DNA of 24,764 nt from a virus. The stretch lies in IMG/VR virus record IMGVR_UViG_3300033273_000623, positions 1-24,764 of that record; one strand, written 5' to 3'. The notes below the pieces were generated by a model, which did no database searches, had not been told where the DNA came from, and worked only from the letters and a program-made list of their open reading frames with translations. The position numbers were made by a program, and so were the translations under genes. Shown one piece after another: positions 19,222-24,764 of this stretch. The number at the start of each line of letters is the position of its first letter. Position 1 is the first letter of the stretch.

Positions 19222-19707
19222 TTATATATTAATAATTATAAAATCTCGAGTCTCAAAAGTGTCGCTTTGTATTGTATATTCAATTTTGATTTTAGCAGTA
19301 TACTCAGCAGCTTGTTCACTCACTGATCTATAAATATCAAAAGTTCTATAACCCATATCATTTATTTCTTCAGGAAATGAAAGTTCTCCTTGTGGTGGAG
19401 ATTGATACTCATTATAAGGTAAAATCTCAATGTTATTTAATATTACGTTTGGAAGGTAGGTCTCTACTGCAGTCCTAAGATCATCTTTGATTAAATCAAA
19501 TGCAGTTCCATCCATCGGTTCGAAGATAAATTCATAAATTCTTGTACCAAAATCAGGTAAATAATATCTACTACCTTTTCTTGTTAGAATCAAATGAATT
19601 AAATCCGATCTAATTTCTTCATTTGGATCTTCTGATAGATTTAAGTAATTACCTTTTAGACTTTGTCTAAATGGAAAATTAATACCATACGTATATGTTT
19701 CACTCAT
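19222..19707 (-). CDS. Baseplate wedge protein gp25-like (GPW/gp25 family), 161 aa
   Basis: Member of the GPW/gp25 family, small wedge proteins that link the gp6/gp7-type core complex to the sheath initiation surface. Key sequence is LTRKGSRYYLPDFGTRIYEF (41-60) followed by IFEPMD: the R-x-G-x-R...P-x-F-G-x-x-x...F-E-P pattern is diagnostic, and the E-P-x residues belong to the family's conserved EPR-type core motif (here EPM). It is somewhat longer than T4 gp25 (132 aa), the extra length being at both ends. The start at ATG 19707 is the first in-frame Met, with an A/T leader and no SD. It is the first gene after the terminator behind nrdA, so a promoter for the tail operon is expected in 19708-19735, although no convincing consensus is visible. 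Confidence 0.92.
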   Translation of the reverse strand: MSETYTYGINFPFRQSLKGNYLNLSEDPNEEIRSDLIHLILTRKGSRYYLPDFGTRIYEFIFEPMDGTAFDLIKDDLRTAVETYLPNVILNNIEILPYNEYQSPPQGELSFPEEINDMGYRTFDIYRSVSEQAAEYTAKIKIEYTIQSDTFETRDFIIINI

Positions 19708-19735
19708 AACATATAAATATCTTAGATTTAATTTA

Positions 19736-19761
19736 ATAAAAAACCCAACTTTCGTTGGGTT
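19736..19761 (-). terminator. Intrinsic terminator after nrdA
   Basis: On the coding strand, just after the nrdA stop, lies AACCCAAC-GAAA-GTTGGGTT followed by TTTTATT. This is a perfect 8-bp stem (plus-strand arms 19742-19749 and 19754-19761) closed by a C(GAAA)G tetraloop with an uninterrupted U-tract. It separates the replication/nucleotide block from the tail operon, in a 59-bp gap. Confidence 0.92.
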
Positions 19762-19766
19762 ATTTA

Positions 19767-21473
19767 TTATCCTTCACAAGCTACACATTGAAGATCATTT
19801 AGGTTAAGTTTTTTTCTTGCAAATGCCTGTGCCGAGTTCATCGAATGCTGGTAGTACAGTGTTTTAACACCTAACTTCCATGCATCTATCAATAACTTAT
19901 TTACATCTCTTGTTGGCATATCAGGAGATATCATCAAATTCAAAGACTGAGATTGATCAATGAAATCTTGTCTAATTGCTGCTTGATTTATAATCGATGC
20001 CTGGTTTATTTCTGCAAATGTTCTAAACACTTCTTTTTGTTCTTCAGATAAAAATTCTAAGTGTTGTACAGATCCGTCATTCTTTTTTATACTATTCCAT
20101 GTTTTTTTCGTATTCTCACCAATTTCATCTAGTAATCTTTCCAGAACTGGATTCTTGATTGTGACTTTCATTTTTGCAACATCTTTTACATAACAATTAG
20201 ACCAAATAGGTTCAATTGATTGTGAAACCTGTCCTAGAATAAATGCCGAAGATGTTGTCGGTGCAATAGCATTAAGTGTAACATTTCTTCTACCATAACC
20301 TTCAAGATACTCAGGTTCACCATATTTCTCTGCCAACTCTTTTGATGCTGAGTAGGATTTTTCTTTAATAGTCTTGAAAACTTCCACATTGAGTTTTGCC
20401 GTTTCTCTTGTGTCAAATGGAAGATTCTTAGACTGGAGAAGTGAGTGCCAACCTAAAACACCTAAACCTAATGCTCTCTGTCTTTTTGCAAAGTTATAAG
20501 CCTTTTCAAGGTATATAAATGCTCTTTTTCCTTCAATAGTTCCGTTATCTCTAATAGATTCAATTTTATCTAGAAATTCAGTCACTACCGCATCTAAGAA
20601 ATAGGTCAAAGTTTCCACGGCATCAGTATCTTTCCATTCATCGTAGTGAAGTAAATTCATAGATGATAAAACACATACAAAGGATTCTTCTTCAGAATTA
20701 TGTAATGCTATTTCTGAACATAGATTTGAATTATATATTTTAGCACCTTTATCCTGATAAACCTCTGGTGATTTATTATTCATCGTATCAGTAAACATGA
20801 TATATGGATAACCAATTTCACCTCTTCTTTGTATTACTTTAGCCCAGATAGACCTTTTTTCACTATCTCCTTCGATCATATCTTTCATAAATTCATCGGT
20901 TACTGTCACAGCGTGTGTAAGATCTTGAATTGGAAATCCTTCTGTGCCAATTTCTAAAAACTCCATTATATCTGGATGTTCAACTGGTAGATACGGTGAA
21001 AATCTTCCTCGTCTGGTAGAACCCTGTGAAATATTATCAACAACACTTTCAAATAAATTCATGAAGTGTACCGCTCCTGGAGCATGTCCGTTATCAGTGA
21101 CAACAGAACCCCTTTCTCTTATATTACCAAAGTAACCAGAAGTTCCTCCACCCATTTTACTCATTTCACCAACTTCAGCTTGAGTATAAAGTATTGATTC
21201 GATATTATCGCCAATGTTTGATCCAAAACAACTTACAGGTAATCCTCTTTTTTTCCCAAAGTTTGCCCACACGGGTGAGGATAGTGAATACCATCCTCTA
21301 CCCATATAGTCATAAAATTTTTCAGCAAATCCTTCTATACCTAAAAGATCTTCAGCATGGTTCGCTATTTTCTTAATTCGATCTAAAGGTTCTTCACCCT
21401 CACTAAGATACCCGCGACGTAAAAATGTCGTTGACTCCTCATTAATCCAATCGAATGATTCTCTATTCTTCAT
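19767..21473 (-). CDS. nrdA: Class I ribonucleotide reductase large (catalytic) subunit, NrdA-type, 568 aa
   Basis: Reduces ribonucleoside diphosphates to deoxyribonucleotides using a radical delivered from NrdB. The expected catalytic residues are present: C82 (PVSCFGS) and C267 (SFVCVLSS) as the redox pair, N250-x-C252-x-E254 (NSNLCSEI) as the active site with the thiyl cysteine C252, the GDN loop at 88-90, Y540-Y541 (LYYQHS) for radical transfer, and a C-terminal C563-x-x-C566 (QCVACEG) that re-reduces the active site. It is shorter than E. coli NrdA (761 aa) because it lacks the N-terminal ATP-cone; that domain is instead on the neighbouring NrdB. There is no intein or frame break. It follows nrdB by 19 bp and is closed by a terminator. 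Phage use: dNTP supply during replication. Confidence 0.95.
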   Translation of the reverse strand: MKNRESFDWINEESTTFLRRGYLSEGEEPLDRIKKIANHAEDLLGIEGFAEKFYDYMGRGWYSLSSPVWANFGKKRGLPVSCFGSNIGDNIESILYTQAEVGEMSKMGGGTSGYFGNIRERGSVVTDNGHAPGAVHFMNLFESVVDNISQGSTRRGRFSPYLPVEHPDIMEFLEIGTEGFPIQDLTHAVTVTDEFMKDMIEGDSEKRSIWAKVIQRRGEIGYPYIMFTDTMNNKSPEVYQDKGAKIYNSNLCSEIALHNSEEESFVCVLSSMNLLHYDEWKDTDAVETLTYFLDAVVTEFLDKIESIRDNGTIEGKRAFIYLEKAYNFAKRQRALGLGVLGWHSLLQSKNLPFDTRETAKLNVEVFKTIKEKSYSASKELAEKYGEPEYLEGYGRRNVTLNAIAPTTSSAFILGQVSQSIEPIWSNCYVKDVAKMKVTIKNPVLERLLDEIGENTKKTWNSIKKNDGSVQHLEFLSEEQKEVFRTFAEINQASIINQAAIRQDFIDQSQSLNLMISPDMPTRDVNKLLIDAWKLGVKTLYYQHSMNSAQAFARKKLNLNDLQCVACEG

Positions 21474-21492
21474 ATTTTTTATATAGTTTTAA

Positions 21493-22773
21493 TTAAAATA
21501 AATCGTTCAAGGTGATTGATTTTGATTTTTTACTGTAATTAATACTTCTCTTATTGAAAAAGTCTGTATGTTTTGTAGTTAAAATTTCATCATCGAACCA
21601 CTCAGTAGTTTCTAATAAAGTATCGTTAACATCAAAGACATTATCAATACCAATAGCATTTAAAGATAAGTTAAATCTATTTTTAATAAATTCTAATGTC
21701 TGCTTTCTTGTCAAGAAATCTAAATCACCATTTTCGAAAATCCAATCAACAATTTCTAATTCGGCCCCATAAGCTTCCTTAGTAGCCAATACTAAATCAT
21801 CAACCAATTCTTCAGTCCACCATTCTGGATTTTCTTCTTTGATTAGATTTACTAACTCAAATCCAAACTCTGCGTGTATATTTTCTTCTTTTGAAGTCGC
21901 CTCGACGGCATTACTGATACCTTTCAACATATTCTTGTGTTTATTGAAAGACATTATGACTAAGAATTGTGAAAACAATGACACATTTTCAACAAACATC
22001 GAAAATAAAACAATAGATTCAAAATACTCTTTATTTTCAACCGCTTTTGATCCAGTTATTGATTTTTCTAAATATTTAATTCTTCTTCTAATTGCGGGTA
22101 CATTCAACAGGTTTTCGAACTCTTTGTTCAATCCAAGTAGCTGAATTAAATGTGAGTATGCATCTGCGTGACGTACTTCAGATTCTGCAAATGTCGCACC
22201 AACATTACCAATTTCAGGTTTTGGCATTCTTTTATAAATGTCACCCCAAAATGTTTTTACGGCAATTTCTATCTGGGAAATTGCTAACATTGATCTTTCT
22301 AATGCAGTTCTTTCTTTATCATTCAAATGGACTTTGAAATCTTGTATATCGGAAGTAAAATTAAATTCAGTGTGAACCCAATACGAATGCCTGATAGCAT
22401 CTACGTATTCATTCAAATTTGGATATTCATAAGGTTTAAGATTTGTTCTTTTTGTGAATATATTTCTTTTTCTTCTTGCTCGATACAAAATATATTCTTT
22501 TGCAACATCATTTAATCCATTATCCATAAGTTTATTCTCAACCATATCATGTACATCATCAACATGAGGTACTCTATTTTTATCATTTCTAAAAAGTGCC
22601 TTAGTCGATATTCTTGCAATCTTTTCAGCCATTTCAGTATCTTCTGCGTTGATACCTGACATTGCCTTCAAAATTGCTTTTTCAATCTTTTCGGTTTTGA
22701 ATGGTACTCTAGATCCTGTCCTTTTAATGACATATCTAATATCCTTGTTTATAACATTTAATAGTTCTTCCAT
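21493..22773 (-). CDS. nrdB: Class I ribonucleotide reductase small subunit with N-terminal ATP-cone, NrdB-type, 426 aa
   Basis: Provides the radical for NrdA. Residues about 12-105 are an ATP-cone (VIKRTGSRVPFKTEKIEKAI; later YILYRARRKR), the allosteric on/off module usually found on NrdA. The ferritin-like body follows, with likely metal ligands E169 (QIEIAVK), E199 and H202 (ESEVRH), E262 (FVENVS), E297 and H300 (EENIH). Tyr206 sits four residues after H202, as does the radical Tyr122 of E. coli, so a radical tyrosine may be retained; the metal type cannot be told from sequence. The first ligand appears to be Glu where E. coli has Asp84. The C-terminus ends in TLNDLF, typical of the tail that docks into NrdA. 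NrdB with its own ATP-cone is known from Bacteroidota such as Leeuwenhoekiella blandensis. It is cotranscribed with the helicase and nrdA. Confidence 0.95.
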   Translation of the reverse strand: MEELLNVINKDIRYVIKRTGSRVPFKTEKIEKAILKAMSGINAEDTEMAEKIARISTKALFRNDKNRVPHVDDVHDMVENKLMDNGLNDVAKEYILYRARRKRNIFTKRTNLKPYEYPNLNEYVDAIRHSYWVHTEFNFTSDIQDFKVHLNDKERTALERSMLAISQIEIAVKTFWGDIYKRMPKPEIGNVGATFAESEVRHADAYSHLIQLLGLNKEFENLLNVPAIRRRIKYLEKSITGSKAVENKEYFESIVLFSMFVENVSLFSQFLVIMSFNKHKNMLKGISNAVEATSKEENIHAEFGFELVNLIKEENPEWWTEELVDDLVLATKEAYGAELEIVDWIFENGDLDFLTRKQTLEFIKNRFNLSLNAIGIDNVFDVNDTLLETTEWFDDEILTTKHTDFFNKRSINYSKKSKSITLNDLF

Positions 22774-22794
22774 TGTTAATTTATTTATTATAAT

Positions 22795-24171
22795 TTATTG
22801 ATTTTCTCTTTCTTTTCTTTTGACCATAAGTTCTTTAATCCTATCCCTTTTTCTTTCTTCTTTTTGTTCTTCCATACCTAGGAATGTCACACTTTGATCA
22901 GTGTCAATTTCCAACATTTCATTATCAAATTTACAATTTTCAAAGATAATACCATCTTTTCCAATTCTGGATTTAGTAATTGCGATTGTTGCTAAATTCA
23001 TTTCTTTTTGTTGTAGTGTCTTTGCAACTGATATTATGACATGTCCAACTTGTGCTTTTTTAATCGATCCTCCCATTTGATCTGTAGTTACAACATCCGA
23101 TGAAATAGACGATCTATTACCCTGTGTTGCAGTCCATCCAACAATATTTAATTCATGACACATAGACTCAAATCCTCTCATCACTGAACCCTCACTTTTC
23201 CATTCATCACTCAGGACCTTATCAGGATTTATACAATCTATATAATCCAACACGACTAAATCAATTTTGAAACCTTCTGCGATCATTTTTCTGATCTGAT
23301 TTTTGATTTGATTCATAGTCAAACTATCAGAAGGTAGTTTTTTTAAAATTAGTGAATTAGAAGTATTCTCTTTAATATTTCTAACCTTATCCAAAACTTT
23401 ATCTTTGTGATCACTTAAATTGTCTGGTGCAATACCAGTCCACATAGTGAAATGTTTTCTTTGTATAATTTTTGGGTTGTCCTCAAAAAATATCTGTAAA
23501 ACGTTATAACCATGATTGAACGCGTTATTAGCAATCTTCGTTAGTACTGTAGTTTTACCGACACCAGTTGGTGCTAGTATTACACCTATTTCTCCCTTTG
23601 CTAGACCTCCTTTTAAAAGGTTATCGATACCCTTAATACCCATAGGTACTGGATGTCGATAATCATCCTCTAAAACGTTATCTAAGTTAAAAAAAACGTC
23701 TGCAGTGCCTTTATCTGTTTCCCCAACTTGAAGAGCCCCTCTAACCATCTCTTCGAGAGTGTCATAACTTTCAAAATCTCCTTTATCTATAATATTTTGA
23801 GCTTTGTTCATAACTTTTTTGAGTTCTTGTTGTTTACAAAACTTCAAAGACTTTTCTTGAACAAAAACATCACCATCTGAGGGACATTCTTTAATATTAC
23901 CTATAGTATCTATGACCAATTTTCTAGCAATATCTGAGGTGATCTCTGATTTTGCAATTTGTTCTAATGTATTGTAAGATGGTGTATGTTCATACTTTAC
24001 ATAATACTCCTTTATCATTTGCATGATCAGTCTGAAATAATTATTATCAAAATATTTCGGATCCATCACATCTATAATAGTATTTGCAAAATCAGATGTA
24101 ACAAGAATATTATTCAATAATTGTATCTGAAAGTTATTTCCTAAATAACCGAAATTTTTATTAGCTGACAT
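22795..24171 (-). CDS. Replicative DNA helicase, DnaB/T4 gp41 type, 458 aa
   Basis: Hexameric 5'-3' helicase that would unwind DNA at the phage fork. Residues about 1-150 are the helical N-terminal domain and 175-435 the RecA-like motor. Visible motifs: Walker A APTGVGKTT (200-208), an acidic pair after a strand (FFED, 228-231), Walker B VVLDYID (306-312), the sensor-type TATQGNR (347-353), and SRIGKDG (401-407) carrying the candidate arginine finger. Length is close to T4 gp41 (475 aa). The C-terminus is a highly charged Lys/Glu/Arg tail (EEQKEERKRDRIKELMVKRK) that may contact a primase or loader. No intein interrupts the motor. It lies 37 bp after the unknown 149-aa gene and 21 bp before nrdB, placing helicase and dNTP synthesis in one transcript. 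Confidence 0.93.
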   Translation of the reverse strand: MSANKNFGYLGNNFQIQLLNNILVTSDFANTIIDVMDPKYFDNNYFRLIMQMIKEYYVKYEHTPSYNTLEQIAKSEITSDIARKLVIDTIGNIKECPSDGDVFVQEKSLKFCKQQELKKVMNKAQNIIDKGDFESYDTLEEMVRGALQVGETDKGTADVFFNLDNVLEDDYRHPVPMGIKGIDNLLKGGLAKGEIGVILAPTGVGKTTVLTKIANNAFNHGYNVLQIFFEDNPKIIQRKHFTMWTGIAPDNLSDHKDKVLDKVRNIKENTSNSLILKKLPSDSLTMNQIKNQIRKMIAEGFKIDLVVLDYIDCINPDKVLSDEWKSEGSVMRGFESMCHELNIVGWTATQGNRSSISSDVVTTDQMGGSIKKAQVGHVIISVAKTLQQKEMNLATIAITKSRIGKDGIIFENCKFDNEMLEIDTDQSVTFLGMEEQKEERKRDRIKELMVKRKERENQ

Positions 24172-24208
24172 TTAAATTAGGGAGTGTTGTAAATTATAAA
24201 TATAGTGA

Positions 24209-24658
24209 TCAAAGGGTATAATCCATGTAAACATTACTAATATTTTTATCTGAAAAAATGTCAGACAAATTTTTGAGAATGTTTTTTATTTCTGGTCGTA
24301 TATCAACCGTATATCTTACCTTTGGTGGGTATAGTTTTGCATTCCACGATCTCTGACAAATTGTCTGATCACCTTGATTTACCATCAAGTAAAAATATTC
24401 ATCTTCATCAGTGTTCGAGGTCTCAATCACTGTTGGATCAACCATAAGTTGAAATAAGTTATCGTTCAAATAGTCGTGCGTCTTATATTTCATTCTTTCT
24501 TGTAACATCATACCTAACTCTTTGATGTATTCATATAACTCAACACTATTACATGATTCACTGTTAAAGTTTTTTACATTGAAAAATCTTTGTACGACTA
24601 TGTTGTCATTCAGTTTAAGAACGAATTCCAACTTTGTTAAATCATTTTTTTCTTTCAT
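24209..24658 (-). CDS. Unknown protein upstream of the helicase, 149 aa
   Basis: Not recognised. It is a soluble, acidic-to-neutral protein opening with MKEKNDLTKLEFVLKLNDN and with alternating beta and helical segments: a helix with MMLQERMKYK, an acidic loop (TSNTDEDEYFYL), and a C-terminal helix (RPEIKNILKNLSDIFSDK). There is no zinc motif, nuclease motif or membrane segment. The start is set by an ATGA overlap with the preceding partial gene. Position directly before a gp41-type helicase hints at a replication or recombination accessory, but that is context only. Confidence 0.78.
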   Translation of the reverse strand: MKEKNDLTKLEFVLKLNDNIVVQRFFNVKNFNSESCNSVELYEYIKELGMMLQERMKYKTHDYLNDNLFQLMVDPTVIETSNTDEDEYFYLMVNQGDQTICQRSWNAKLYPPKVRYTVDIRPEIKNILKNLSDIFSDKNISNVYMDYTL

Positions 24659-24764
24659 AATTTTTGATTTTTAAATTCTTTAAATTTCTTTTTTTCTTTT
24701 CTAGTAAGTTTCAAAAATGGTGTTATAAAATCCGTCCATCTATCGTCTTTTGGTAGGTACTTGA
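24655..24764 (-). CDS. C-terminal end of an unknown gene (partial)
   Basis: The frame beginning at 24762 reads KYLPKDDRWTDFITPFLKLT and continues to a Lys-rich end (EKKKFKEFKNQKL), with a TGA at 24655-24657 that overlaps the next ATG as ATGA. The other two minus frames both hit stops. The start lies beyond the right edge; only 35 residues are visible, too few to identify. The overlap and the codon pattern fit the rest of the operon, so it is probably real coding sequence. Confidence 0.6.
   Translation of the reverse strand, partial: KYLPKDDRWTDFITPFLKLTRKEKKKFKEFKNQKL

Noticed and set aside
19767-21473. NrdA as a truncated pseudogene, because it is about 190 residues shorter than E. coli NrdA
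   Set aside because: All catalytic and radical-transfer residues and the C-terminal CxxC are present; much of the missing part is the ATP-cone, which is on NrdB.
21839-22144. Plus-strand 101-aa open frame
   Set aside because: Antisense to nrdB, whose metal ligands are intact in the minus frame; typical shadow in A/T-rich DNA.
22795-24171. Intein in the helicase or in the RNR genes
   Set aside because: Walker A, Walker B and RNR active-site motifs are continuous with normal spacing, and lengths fit intein-free proteins.

Overview
The window looks like part of the genome of a large T4-related contractile-tailed phage. It is A+T-rich (about two thirds by eye) and tightly packed, and every gene I can support lies on the minus strand, so transcription runs from high to low coordinates. 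The host is probably a member of the Bacteroidota, possibly marine. This is inferred from four things: start codons preceded by A/T-rich leaders with no Shine-Dalgarno motif; a ribonucleotide reductase whose ATP-cone is on the small subunit (an arrangement known from Bacteroidota); carboxypeptidase-regulatory-like and PKD-like folds in the structural proteins; and low GC. No integrase, tRNA, IS element or CRISPR array was seen.

Layout in transcription order. (1) 24764-19767, replication and nucleotide metabolism: the tail end of an unknown gene, an unknown 149-aa protein, a DnaB/gp41-type replicative helicase, then nrdB and nrdA. A strong intrinsic terminator at 19736-19761 closes this block. 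(2) 19707-17379, conserved baseplate wedge: a gp25-like protein and a gp6/baseplate-J protein. (3) 17313-1, a run of very large or unfamiliar structural genes joined by short overlaps: 1883 aa (carboxypeptidase-regulatory-like N-terminus and an internal hydrophobic stretch), 569 aa, 284 aa, 317 aa (PKD-like domain), 302 aa, 979 aa (tail protein I-like core, a plausible gp7 equivalent), and finally a giant gene of at least 1429 codons that runs off the left edge.

That last gene is the most striking object here. It fills the whole of 1-4288, has no stop in the window, and is missed by any caller that requires a closed ORF. It encodes a string of Cys-containing domains separated by seven Pro/Thr-rich linkers, ending in a von Willebrand factor A domain with an intact MIDAS motif. 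Its position at the end of the baseplate operon and its architecture suggest a surface-exposed adhesin or tail fibre.

Together the genes cover DNA unwinding and dNTP supply for replication, followed by assembly of an elaborated baseplate and a host-contact apparatus. The wedge core (gp25, gp6 and a probable gp7/gpI equivalent) is recognisable; most of the remaining baseplate-region coding capacity matches nothing I can name.
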